From Sphingomonas melonis (lineage in GTDB: Bacteria > Pseudomonadota > Alphaproteobacteria > Sphingomonadales > Sphingomonadaceae): DNA of 64,000 bases. The stretch covers positions 124,001 through 188,000 of the forward strand of contig NZ_JACCBY010000003.1 in assembly GCF_013409985.1 (NCBI RefSeq). The letters are read 5' to 3'. The position numbers and the translations under genes were made by a program. Each line of letters begins with the position of its first letter. Within the stretch, counting starts at the first letter, position 1. Below, piece after piece: positions 41,429 to 49,415 of this stretch. Under the pieces are notes generated by a model. That model had not been told where the DNA came from. It did not search any database and saw nothing but the letters and a program-made list of their open reading frames with translations.

Positions 41429-42187
41429 TTAAAACGCCGGATCGTCGCCGGGGAGCGTCGAGACGTGGATGCCGCATTCCACCTTGTCCCAGCCGCGCCA
41501 GCGGCCGGCGCGCGGGTCTTCGCCCGGCTTGACCTTGCTGGTGCACGGCGCGCAGCCGATCGACAGATAGCCCTGTGCCTCCAGCGGGTGGCGCGGCAGG
41601 TCGTGCTCCTCGAAATAGGCGTCGAGCTGGCTCTTCGACCAATCGGCGAGCGGATTGAGCTTGAGCCGGCCCTCGTCCTCCTCGAAGCGCGGCAATGCGG
41701 TGCGGGTGCCCGCCTGGAAGCCCTTGCGGCCCGAGATCCACGCATCGAACGGTGCCAGCGCGCGGCGCAGCGGTTCGACCTTGCGGATCTCGCAACAGCC
41801 GTCGGGGTCGTAGGACCAGCGCATGCCGGTGGCATCCTTCAGCCCGAGCATGCGCGGATCGGGGCGGAAGACGCGCAGGTCGGTAAGGCCGAGCTTCTCG
41901 GACAGTTCGTCGCGATAGGCGAGGGTTTCCCCGAACATCTTCTGCGTGTTGGTGAAGATGACCGGCACGTCCTTGTCGATGCTCGCCACCATGTGGAGCA
42001 GCACCGCCGATTCGGCGCCATAGGACGAGACCGAGGCGATGCGGCCGGCAAGCTCGCCGGTCAGCAGTTCGCGCAGCATGTCGGCGGCGGGGACGCCGGC
42101 GAAGCGGATCTGCATCGCCGCGGCGTCGGCGGCGGTGAAGGGCGGGGCGACATCGAGGACGTCGAGCGCCCGGGCGGGCTCACCCAT
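41429..42187 (-). CDS. cysH: Phosphoadenylyl/adenylyl-sulfate reductase
   Basis: 252 residues. The PP-loop region is SSYGAESAVLLHMVA. The cysteines DGCCEIRKVEPL and IGCAPCTSKVKPGED are the paired CC...CxxC that bind a [4Fe-4S] cluster in the bacterial APS-reductase type, and ECGIHVS at the C-terminus is the catalytic cysteine. It reduces activated sulfate to sulfite with thioredoxin. It overlaps the DUF934 gene by 8 bp. APS rather than PAPS is the likely substrate. Confidence 0.93.
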   Translation of the reverse strand: MGEPARALDVLDVAPPFTAADAAAMQIRFAGVPAADMLRELLTGELAGRIASVSSYGAESAVLLHMVASIDKDVPVIFTNTQKMFGETLAYRDELSEKLGLTDLRVFRPDPRMLGLKDATGMRWSYDPDGCCEIRKVEPLRRALAPFDAWISGRKGFQAGTRTALPRFEEDEGRLKLNPLADWSKSQLDAYFEEHDLPRHPLEAQGYLSIGCAPCTSKVKPGEDPRAGRWRGWDKVECGIHVSTLPGDDPAF

Positions 42188-42611
42188 GACGCAGCTTCCA
42201 TACCGGCACCACCGCGTCGGCGGCGGGCTGGTAGCGATAGTCGTAGCGGTCGAGGCTGCGTTGCAGCGTGTCGGCGTCGATCGGCGCTTCGGGCGCGAAG
42301 CTGTCGAACCCGCAGCGGCGCATCAGCGGCAGCTGGTCGACCAGCACGTCGCCCGCGGCGCGCAGCTCGCCGGTATAGCCCGCCTCGCGCAGGACGCGTG
42401 CGGCGCTGTAGCCGCGGCCGTCGCGGAACGAGGGGAAGCTGACCTCGACCAGCGCGAGCTGGCCGAGCTGCGGCAACAGCGCGCGGGCATCCTCGCCGGC
42501 CTCAAGGCGGACCGCGGTGGCGTTGCTCTGGCCGAGGAAGGCATCGAGCGTCACCGCGGGCTCGTCGTGCGGCTCGTCGTCGCGGAAGCGGAGCAGGGCT
42601 GCATCAACCAT
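42180..42611 (-). CDS. DUF934 domain protein of the sulfate assimilation operon
   Basis: 143 residues. The conserved LALVEVSFPSFRDGRGYSAAR and LRAAGDVLVDQLPLMRRCGFDSF are the DUF934 signature. Members are always next to cysI/cysH and have been called CysX or oxidoreductase of sulfite reduction; the role is probably accessory to CysI. It overlaps cysI by 8 bp and cysH by 8 bp. Confidence 0.88.
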   Translation of the reverse strand: MVDAALLRFRDDEPHDEPAVTLDAFLGQSNATAVRLEAGEDARALLPQLGQLALVEVSFPSFRDGRGYSAARVLREAGYTGELRAAGDVLVDQLPLMRRCGFDSFAPEAPIDADTLQRSLDRYDYRYQPAADAVVPVWKLRHG

Positions 42612-44235
42612 AGATCGCCTCCTTGAACGGTTCGAAGCCGATGCGGCGATAGGTGTCGAGGAACCGCTCGCCCGGCTCGCGCACCGCGAGATAGCGGTCG
42701 GTGACGCGCTCGATCGCGTCGACGACGCCGTCTTCCGAGAAACCGGGGCCGGTGATCTTGGCGAGGCTGACGTCCTCCGCGCCCGAGCCGCCGAGCGAGA
42801 GCTGGTAGTTCTCCGTGCCCTTCTTGTCGACGCCGAGGATGCCGATGTGGCCAGCGTGATGGTGGCCGCAGGCGTTGATGCAGCCCGAGATCTTGAGCTT
42901 CAGTTCGCCGAGTTCGCGCTGGCGGTCGCGGTCGGCGAAGCGCGCGGCGATCTTCTGCGCGAGCGGGATCGAACGGGCGTTGGCGAGGCTGCAATAATCG
43001 AGGCCGGGGCAGGCGATGATGTCGGTGATCAGGTCGAGGTTGGGTTCGGCGAGACCGGCGTCCGACAGCCGCCGCCAAACGTCACCAAGGTCACGCATAG
43101 CGACGTGCGGCAGGACGATGTTCTGCGCGTGCGTTACCCGTAACTCATTGAAGGAGAACCTTTCTCCCAGATCGGCGAGCAGGTCGATCTGGTCGGCGCT
43201 GGCGTCGCCGGGAATGCCGCCGGCGGGCTTCAGGCTGACGTTGACGATCGCATAGCCCGGCTGTCTGTGCGCGGCGACGTTCTGGTCGAGCCAGACCGCG
43301 AAGTCGGGTTCGCTGCGATCGACCTCGGTCGGCACGTCGGTCGCGAAGGCCGGCGGCGCGAACATCGCGGTGATCCGCTCGAGCTCGGCACGCGGCGGAT
43401 CGATGCCGAGTTGCTTGACCGCGAGGAACTCCTCCTCGACCTGGCGGCGATATTCGTCGGGGCCGATCTCGTGGAGCAGGATCTTGATCCGTGCCTTGTA
43501 GATATTGTCGCGCCGGCCGTAGCGATTGTAGACGCGCAGGCACGCCTCGAGATAGCTCATCAGATCGTCGGCGGTGACGAAATCGCGGATCAGGTGGCTG
43601 ACCATCGGCGTGCGGCCCATGCCGCCGCCGACATAGATCGCACCGCCCAGTTCGCCGTCGCGCTCGACAAGCTGGATGCCAATATCGTGCAGGCGCATCG
43701 CGGCACGATCCTCCGCCGACGCGATCACCGCGATCTTGAACTTGCGCGGCAGGTAGCTGAATTCGGGGTGGAAGGTGCTCCACTGGCGGATCAGCTCGGC
43801 CCAGGGGCGGGGATCGGCGACCTCGTCGGCGGCGGCGCCGGCATATTGGTCGGCGCTGATGTTGCGGATGCAATTGCCGCTGGTCTGGATCGCATGCATC
43901 TCGACGGTCGCGAGGCGGGCGAGGATGTCGGGCGTATCGGCGAGCTTGATCCAGTTGAACTGGAGGTTCTGGCGCGTGGTGAAATGGCCGTAGCCGCGGT
44001 CATAGTCGCGCGCGATGCTGCCGAGCATGCGCATCTGCCGCGCATCGAGCGTGCCATAGGGAATGGCGACGCGCAGCATATAGGCGTGCAGCTGAAGGTA
44101 GAGGCCGTTCATCAGCCGCAGCGGCTTGAACTGATCCTCGGTGAGCTGGCCGGACAGGCGGCGCTCGACCTGGTCGCGGAACTCATCGACGCGCGCATCG
44201 ACGATCGCCTGGTCGTATTGGTCGTATTTATACAT
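42604..44235 (-). CDS. cysI: Nitrite/sulfite reductase hemoprotein subunit
   Basis: 543 residues of the siroheme- and [4Fe-4S]-containing reductase family. The cluster cysteines lie in ACPGLDYCSLANARS and SGCINACGHHHAGHIGI (the C-x5-C ... C-x3-C pattern), and the two reductase repeats start RLMNGLYLQLHAYMLRVAIPYG. It reduces sulfite to sulfide. No cysJ flavoprotein is in the window, so ferredoxin or another donor may supply electrons. It is followed by DUF934 and cysH with overlaps. Confidence 0.93.
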   Translation of the reverse strand: MYKYDQYDQAIVDARVDEFRDQVERRLSGQLTEDQFKPLRLMNGLYLQLHAYMLRVAIPYGTLDARQMRMLGSIARDYDRGYGHFTTRQNLQFNWIKLADTPDILARLATVEMHAIQTSGNCIRNISADQYAGAAADEVADPRPWAELIRQWSTFHPEFSYLPRKFKIAVIASAEDRAAMRLHDIGIQLVERDGELGGAIYVGGGMGRTPMVSHLIRDFVTADDLMSYLEACLRVYNRYGRRDNIYKARIKILLHEIGPDEYRRQVEEEFLAVKQLGIDPPRAELERITAMFAPPAFATDVPTEVDRSEPDFAVWLDQNVAAHRQPGYAIVNVSLKPAGGIPGDASADQIDLLADLGERFSFNELRVTHAQNIVLPHVAMRDLGDVWRRLSDAGLAEPNLDLITDIIACPGLDYCSLANARSIPLAQKIAARFADRDRQRELGELKLKISGCINACGHHHAGHIGILGVDKKGTENYQLSLGGSGAEDVSLAKITGPGFSEDGVVDAIERVTDRYLAVREPGERFLDTYRRIGFEPFKEAIYG

Positions 44236-44307
44236 GATCGGCTTTCCGGCCCGCGTGCGTGGCGAGGGCTGCTGGGTTCGCGCGCAGGCGCAATGTGGGG
44301 AGAAGAG

Positions 44308-44876
44308 GGTTTTGGTTCGCGCGGAGGCGCGGAGGCGCGGAGGTGTCGCGCTGGTGGTGCGCGGGGTGGACGCCGGCCTCCTTCGTCATCCCGGCGAAGG
44401 CCGGGACCCATGGTTGCGGTTCCGCTTGGGGACGGGCGCGTGGCTTGGTTTGGGTGATTTGGGTCTCACCGCGCTGCGACGGGCTCGGCCACAACCGGGC
44501 GGGAGCGGCATGGCCGTTGCTGCCGTTCCGCGTCTCACGGGCAGCATCGTGTCCACGGGTCCCGACTTTCGTCGGGATGACGATTGGGGAGGTTGGAGCC
44601 GCGAAACGGGCGGTCGTCAGCGCGATTGGGGAGGTTGGAGCCGCGAAGCGGGCGGTCGTGATCGCGATTGGGGAGGTTGGGGCCGCGAAACGGGCGGTCG
44701 TGATCGCGATCCGGGAGGTCGGGATCGCTACAGGGGCGGTCGGGATGACGATCGGGGTGGGGCGGGCGTGTGCTCGCGCCAGCCACGGTCCGGTCACCCG
44801 TCCTTCGCGAATAAGCGCGCCAGTACCGGCAGGCGCAACCCCTCCGCGCCTCCGCGCCTCTGCGCGAACCAGAACC
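44308..44876. repeat. Composite nested inverted-repeat element (families D and C) in the cys gene set
   Basis: Outer arms 44308-44343 and 44841-44876 are 36 bp each and almost perfectly complementary (start GGTTTTGGTTCGCGCGGAGG). Inside them lie family C arms at 44384-44413 and 44553-44582 (CGTCATCCCGGCGAAGG and complement), and a 42-bp minisatellite follows at 44582. The element fills the 672-bp gap between DUF2849 and cysI. Open frames through it give low-complexity Arg/Gly/Trp or Ala/Thr repeats and are not believable genes. Confidence 0.85.
44582..44749. repeat. 42-bp minisatellite, four units
   Basis: Units starting gattggggaggttggagccg recur at 44582, 44624, 44666 and 44708 and a fifth starts at 44750. 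The first three are near-identical, the fourth diverged. The period is a multiple of three, so every frame repeats with 14 codons. Confidence 0.9.
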
Positions 44877-44907
44877 GTCCCTTCGCGGCTTCGCGGCTTC
44901 GCGCGCA

Positions 44908-45204
44908 TCATATCACCCAGCTTCCCGCCGACGGGTCGGCCGGCTTGAGCGTCAGGTCAGGCCGCACGGTCGGACCCAGAGCGCGGATGCGGTCCTTGAT
45001 ATGCGCCGGGCGCGGGCCGTCGGGCGTCGGGATCGCGTCGATGAGATAGGGCACGTTGACGCGCCGCGCGCCTTCCTCGGTGCGCAGGATGCCTTCGCCC
45101 TCGGTGCCGACATCGACCGCGTCCTCGACATGGCGCGACCAGCCGGTGCCGGTCCACCACACGACGTCGCCGGTCGGGAGATCGTTGCCGGTGAGGAGCC
45201 TCAT
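44908..45204 (-). CDS. DUF2849 domain protein
   Basis: 98 residues, MRLLTGNDLPTGDVVWWTGT with VNVPYLIDAIPTPDGPRPAH; this small domain is found between siroheme synthase and sulfite reductase genes in alphaproteobacteria. Function unknown, likely auxiliary to sulfite reduction. Its start overlaps the cobA stop by four bases. A 672-bp repeat block separates it from cysI. Confidence 0.85.
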   Translation of the reverse strand: MRLLTGNDLPTGDVVWWTGTGWSRHVEDAVDVGTEGEGILRTEEGARRVNVPYLIDAIPTPDGPRPAHIKDRIRALGPTVRPDLTLKPADPSAGSWVI

Positions 45205-46031
45205 GCCGCGGTCTCCTCGGCAGGCCCTACGACCGTATGACCGTCGTGGGTGCCCTCGGCGATGCGCGCCCAGCGGGCGAGCTTGTCCTCGGCGTCGGAG
45301 AGTTCGACGACCTCGCCGACGACGATGATCGCCGGGCTCTGCACGCGTTCGCGCGTCACCATCGGGCCGAGATCGGCGAGCAAGGTGCGGATCGCGCGGC
45401 TGCCCGCGAGCGTGCCGCGTTCGAGCACGGCGACCGGCATGTCGGGGGCGACGCCATCGGCCATCAGCTTGTCGGCGATATCGGCCGCGGTGGCGACGCC
45501 CATGTAGATCACCAGCGTACGGCCCTGACCGGCGAGGCCGGACCAGCCCTGATCGGAGAGGCCCTTGCACTGACCGGCGACGAAGCTGACCGCACTGCTG
45601 TGGTCGCGATGGGTGAGCGGCAGCATCGCCTCCGCCGCGCAGCCGAGCGCCGCCGAGACGCCGGGGATGACCTCGACCGGCAGGCCGGCGGCGCGCACCG
45701 CCTCGACTTCCTCGCCGCCGCGGCCGAAGATGAAGGGGTCGCCGCCCTTGAGGCGGACGACGATCGCGCCGGTCTTCACATGCGCGACGATCAGCGCGTT
45801 GATCGCCTCCTGCGGCAGCGTGTGGCGCGCGCGGCGCTTGGCGACCGAGATGCGCTGCGCCGCGGGCGGCGCGATGTCGAGCACGCGCGGGTCGATCAGG
45901 CCGTCGTGGACGACGATATCGGCGCTGCGCAGCGCCTCGACGGCGCGGACGGTGAGCAGGCCCGGATCGCCCGGACCGGCACCGACCAGAATGACGCGCC
46001 CGCGGGCGTTCGGATCGAGAAGCGTGGCCAT
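45201..46031 (-). CDS. cobA: Uroporphyrinogen-III C-methyltransferase
   Basis: 276 residues. VILVGAGPGDPGLLTVRAVEAL, VRLKGGDPFIFGRGGEEVEA, and VIPGVSAALGCAAEAMLPLTHR are the SUMT motifs. It makes precorrin-2 by double SAM-dependent methylation, for siroheme required by CysI. The CysG N-terminal dehydrogenase/chelatase domain is absent, so another enzyme must finish siroheme. It starts the cobA-DUF2849-cysI-DUF934-cysH set. Confidence 0.94.
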   Translation of the reverse strand: MATLLDPNARGRVILVGAGPGDPGLLTVRAVEALRSADIVVHDGLIDPRVLDIAPPAAQRISVAKRRARHTLPQEAINALIVAHVKTGAIVVRLKGGDPFIFGRGGEEVEAVRAAGLPVEVIPGVSAALGCAAEAMLPLTHRDHSSAVSFVAGQCKGLSDQGWSGLAGQGRTLVIYMGVATAADIADKLMADGVAPDMPVAVLERGTLAGSRAIRTLLADLGPMVTRERVQSPAIIVVGEVVELSDAEDKLARWARIAEGTHDGHTVVGPAEETAA

Positions 46032-46309
46032 GATCGTCAGATGGGCCGGTGCGGGCAGGGCGACAAGCCAGCGTTGCTTTCGCGGGGGTTAGGGGAGCTT
46101 TCGGCGGGCATGACGGGCGGCGGGAGTGGCGTGGGCAGCGCCGGGATCATCCGCATAGCCAAGGAGGAGGGTGCCCCAGCGGCGCTGTCGCCGCCGCCGG
46201 GCCTGAGCAGGCGGCAGGCGGCGGTGCGGCGAGCGTTCGCTGAGCCGCCGGAAAAGGATAATCTCGCATTTACGAAGCCTTAGCATCCGCCGGGCTACGG
46301 CCCGATGCT

Positions 46310-47089
46310 ATGAAGCACGTCACGCCAGCCGGATGTCAGGGATGTCGGGCGGAGCAGCATCCGTTTGCCATCGCCATGGCATTTCAGCCCATCGTCGATG
46401 TCACCACCGGCCGTCCGTTCGCCTATGAGGCGCTGGTGCGCGGCGCGGACGGGGCCGGGGCGGGCACGGTGCTGGCGCAGGTGACGCCGGAGAACCGCTA
46501 CGCCTTCGACCAGCAATGCCGGGTCGCGGCGATCGAGGGGGCGGTGGCGGCAGGGATCCTCGATACCGAGGCGCGGCTGTCGATCAACTTCCTGCCAAAC
46601 GCGGTCTATTCGCCGCTCGCCTGCATCCAGCTGACGCTGAAGACCGCGCATGCGACCGGCTTTCCGACCGACCGGCTGATCTTCGAATTCACCGAGAACG
46701 AGGAGATGACCGACACCGCGCACGTCAAGACGATCGTCGAATCCTATACCGCGATGGGCTTCGGCACCGCGATCGACGATTTCGGCGCGGGTCACGCGGG
46801 GCTCGGCCTGCTCGCCAAGTTCCAGACCGATTATATCAAGCTCGACATGGACCTGATCCGCGGCATCGAGCAGAGCCTGCCGCGGCGGATGATCGTCGAG
46901 GGCGTGGTGCGGATCGCCCAGTCGCTCGACATCACCGTGATCGCCGAGGGGGTCGAAACGGTGGCGGAATATGAGGTGCTGCGTGCGCTCGGCATCCGCT
47001 ATATCCAGGGCTATCTGCTCGCCAAGCCGGGGTTCAAGTGCCTGCCGACGGTGACCCTGCCCGAGGTGCGCCGCGTCGCGGTGGGGTGA
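46310..47089 (+). CDS. EAL domain c-di-GMP phosphodiesterase
   Basis: 259 residues, a stand-alone EAL domain. Catalytic motifs are intact: YEALVRG, SINFLPNA, FEFTENEEM, TAIDDFGAGHAG, YIKLDMDLI, VIAEGVETVAEYE and YIQGYLLAKP. The N-terminus has C-x2-C (GCQGCRAEQHP), a feature of one group of small EAL proteins, possibly for metal or redox sensing. It would hydrolyse c-di-GMP in the cytosol. The start lacks a clear ribosome site; an internal ATG before AFQPIVD is possible. The 278-bp gap upstream holds no gene that I can see. Confidence 0.9.
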   Translation: MKHVTPAGCQGCRAEQHPFAIAMAFQPIVDVTTGRPFAYEALVRGADGAGAGTVLAQVTPENRYAFDQQCRVAAIEGAVAAGILDTEARLSINFLPNAVYSPLACIQLTLKTAHATGFPTDRLIFEFTENEEMTDTAHVKTIVESYTAMGFGTAIDDFGAGHAGLGLLAKFQTDYIKLDMDLIRGIEQSLPRRMIVEGVVRIAQSLDITVIAEGVETVAEYEVLRALGIRYIQGYLLAKPGFKCLPTVTLPEVRRVAVG

Positions 47090-47119
47090 GGCGGGCGTCG
47101 CGGTGGACCGCTGACCTGA

Positions 47120-47311
47120 TCAGAAGTAGCTTTTCACGATCGTGCCAGCGTCGGAATCGTGTTCCGCGGCGCGCGCTAGCAGGTCGCGTTTCTTAGCGGT
47201 TCGACCGGCGCCTTTGTTGCGCAGCGCATCGACAGGAATATCCGCCACGCCCGTTGCCTGCGCGCGCTTCTCTACGTCGGCCAAAAATGTTGCCAGCGCG
47301 ACGATCTGCAT
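47120..47311 (-). CDS. Small hypothetical protein downstream of nucleotidyltransferase
   Basis: 63 residues, MQIVALATFLADVEKRAQAT, basic in the centre (NKGAGRTAKKRDLLARAAEH) and ending IVKSYF. I do not recognise it. It lies 7 bp after the nucleotidyltransferase-like gene in the same direction, so both are cotranscribed, and the arrangement resembles a two-gene nucleotidyltransferase module. Confidence 0.65.
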   Translation of the reverse strand: MQIVALATFLADVEKRAQATGVADIPVDALRNKGAGRTAKKRDLLARAAEHDSDAGTIVKSYF

Positions 47312-47318
47312 GGATCGA

Positions 47319-47864
47319 CTATAGCCCGATCAGGGCCGGATCGCCACCTTCCTGAACGATCCGTCGATGCAGATATTCCCGGTCGATCGTCTCCGCCATC
47401 TTGAGTAACGCCCTCGCCTGGAGAAGGCGCGACGGGTCGGACACGCTGGCGACGGCGTGCTGACCTAATCTATCCGCGATCAAGTCTTCTATGGCCGGAA
47501 GAACGATCTCGCCACCATGGGCTGTGACCAGGCGGATCATCCGCCGTGGGTCGGTCAGGCCATCGAACAAGGGGCCGCTGACCTGTTCTACGACGTAATT
47601 GCGATGCTGCGGGTGGCGGAAGCCGCCAGCGAGATGGCCGGTTCCTCCTTCGGCGATGAAACCTGCGTGGATCATGGCGCGGGAGAAAGCCTCATCATCT
47701 GCGGCCACGACATCGAAATCCGCCGACATGAAGGCGCCACTCGTTCGTAGTGCGGTGGCGGCGCCACCGACCAGCACGGCATCGCTGGAGGTCGTCCGTC
47801 TGTATTGCGCGAACGCTCTGCCGAGATGTTCCAGGACGGCGATATAGTCGTCCGGCAGGCTCAT
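47319..47864 (-). CDS. Nucleotidyltransferase-like protein (AbiEii/DUF6036 type)
   Basis: 181 residues. DAVLVGGAATALRTSG followed by SADFDVVAADDE is the nucleotidyltransferase fold with G-G and D-x-D positions; VLPAIEDLIADRLGQ is typical of the AbiEii/DUF6036 branch, some of which are toxins or antiphage components. Its start lies 2 bp after the astD stop codon, and a 63-residue gene follows 7 bp later. Codon use does not look foreign. Activity unproven. Confidence 0.72.
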   Translation of the reverse strand: MSLPDDYIAVLEHLGRAFAQYRRTTSSDAVLVGGAATALRTSGAFMSADFDVVAADDEAFSRAMIHAGFIAEGGTGHLAGGFRHPQHRNYVVEQVSGPLFDGLTDPRRMIRLVTAHGGEIVLPAIEDLIADRLGQHAVASVSDPSRLLQARALLKMAETIDREYLHRRIVQEGGDPALIGL

Positions 47865-47866
47865 CG

Positions 47867-49279
47867 TCAGGCGTCGCGCAGGCCGATGCCGATGTTGGCG
47901 CGGGCCGATTCGGCTTCGTTGCTGACCACCGGATAGGCGCAATAATCCGCGGCGTAATAAGCGCTCGGGCGGTGGTTGCCGCTCCAGCCGATGCCGCCGA
48001 ACGGGGCCGAGGAGGAGGCGCCGTTGGTCGGCCGGTTCCAGTTGACGATGCCGGCGCGGATGCTCGCCCAGAATCGGTCGTAGAGGGCCGGGGTCTGGCT
48101 GACCAACGCCGCCGACAGGCCGTAGCGCGTGTTGTTGGCGATCGCGATCGCCTCGTCGAACTCGGCGGCACGATAGACCTGGAGGATCGGGCCGAACAAT
48201 TCGATATCGGGATGCTCGGTGGCCGCCGTCATGTCGATCAGCGCCGGGGTGAGGAACGGCCGGTCGGCGACCGGGCGTTCGAGGTGGCGGATCGGTCGCC
48301 CGCCGCGCATCAGCAATTCCAGGAAGCTCTCGCTGAGCTGGTCGGCGACCACGTTGTCGATGACCGGGCCCATGAAGGGCTGCGGATCGTCGTGCGGGCT
48401 GCCGACGATCAGCCGGCCGACCATCGCGCAGATCGCGTCGATCAGCGGCTGGTAGAGCCGGTCCTCGACGATCAGCCGGCGCGCGGCGGTGCAGCGCTGG
48501 CCGGCGGTGGTGAAGGCGGACTGGATGACCAGCACCGCCGCCGAATGGAGGTCGGGCGTGTCCCAGACGATGATCGGGTTGTTGCCGCCCATTTCGAGCG
48601 CGAGGATCTTCTCGGGCTTGGCGGCGAAGGCGCGGTTGAGCGCAAGGCCGGTGCGCGCCGAGCCGGTGAACAGCAGCCCGTCGATATCGTCATGATCGGC
48701 CAGTGCCTTGCCCTCGGCAGGGCCGCCGATCAGCAGGCGGACGCACGCCTCGGGCACGCCGGCGGCGCGATAGCAATCGACGAGGAAAGCGCCGGTGGCG
48801 GGCGTCTTTTCCGACGGCTTGAAGACCACCGCGTTGCCGGCGAGCAGCGCGGGGACGATATGGCCGTTGGGCAGGTGCGCGGGGAAATTGTACGGCCCGA
48901 GCACCGCGAGCACGCCGTGCGGCTTGTGGCGCAGCGCCATGCGGCTGCCCATCGGCGATTCGAGGCGGCGCTGCGCGGTGCGCTCGGCATAGGCGTTGAC
49001 GGAGATGTCGACCTTGGCGATGACCGTGTCGATCTCGGTCCGCGCCTCCCACAGGGGCTTGCCGGTTTCGCGCGCGAGCAGGTCGGCGAAGGCTTCGTGG
49101 CGCTGGCGGACGACGTTGCCGAAGCGGCGCATCGTCTCGATCCGGACGGTGAGCGGCAGCGCAGCCCAGCGCGCCCAGCCGCCGCGCGCGGCGGCGACCT
49201 CGACATCGGCGTCGCCGATCGCGCCGCTCCACAGCTCGGCGCCGGTCGCGGGTTCGTAGGAGATGATCGCGTCGGCCAT
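47867..49279 (-). CDS. astD: Succinylglutamate-semialdehyde dehydrogenase
   Basis: A 470-residue aldehyde dehydrogenase. AstD features are GPYNFPAHLPNGHIVPALLA and PSEKTPATGAFLVDCYRAAG; the catalytic Glu is in LEMGGNNP and the catalytic Cys in TTAGQRCTAARRL. It is the fourth step of the arginine succinyltransferase pathway. The genes for the other steps are not in the window. It is followed after 2 bp by a nucleotidyltransferase-like gene. Confidence 0.92.
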   Translation of the reverse strand: MADAIISYEPATGAELWSGAIGDADVEVAAARGGWARWAALPLTVRIETMRRFGNVVRQRHEAFADLLARETGKPLWEARTEIDTVIAKVDISVNAYAERTAQRRLESPMGSRMALRHKPHGVLAVLGPYNFPAHLPNGHIVPALLAGNAVVFKPSEKTPATGAFLVDCYRAAGVPEACVRLLIGGPAEGKALADHDDIDGLLFTGSARTGLALNRAFAAKPEKILALEMGGNNPIIVWDTPDLHSAAVLVIQSAFTTAGQRCTAARRLIVEDRLYQPLIDAICAMVGRLIVGSPHDDPQPFMGPVIDNVVADQLSESFLELLMRGGRPIRHLERPVADRPFLTPALIDMTAATEHPDIELFGPILQVYRAAEFDEAIAIANNTRYGLSAALVSQTPALYDRFWASIRAGIVNWNRPTNGASSSAPFGGIGWSGNHRPSAYYAADYCAYPVVSNEAESARANIGIGLRDA

Positions 49280-49370
49280 GCGTACCCTGTCTGTCCAGTT
49301 CAACGAGTTAGGCGAATGGCGGCGGGGCGGCAAGGTGGGGGCGGGGGGATCGCGGGTGTGCCGTGTTCTC

Positions 49371-49394
49371 CCCCTCCGTCAGGCCTAACGGAGG
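49371..49394. terminator. Hairpin between astD and selO
   Basis: CCCTCCGT and ACGGAGGG form an 8-bp stem with an 8-nt loop, 22 bp beyond the selO stop. It belongs to the C/G-rich repeat family and lacks a T-run; it could act as a bidirectional or Rho-aided end for selO. Confidence 0.4.
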
Positions 49395-49415
49395 GAGAGG
49401 GAAGGAAGGCGTTGG

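Noticed and set aside
44582..44749. Possible CRISPR array
   Set aside because: Units are contiguous without unique spacers, and no cas gene is in the window.
44141..45049. Open frames with 14-residue repeats (WGGWSRETGG type) near 44.6 kb
   Set aside because: They are the 42-bp minisatellite and repeat arms read as protein; several frames stay open equally, and no start or ribosome site fits.
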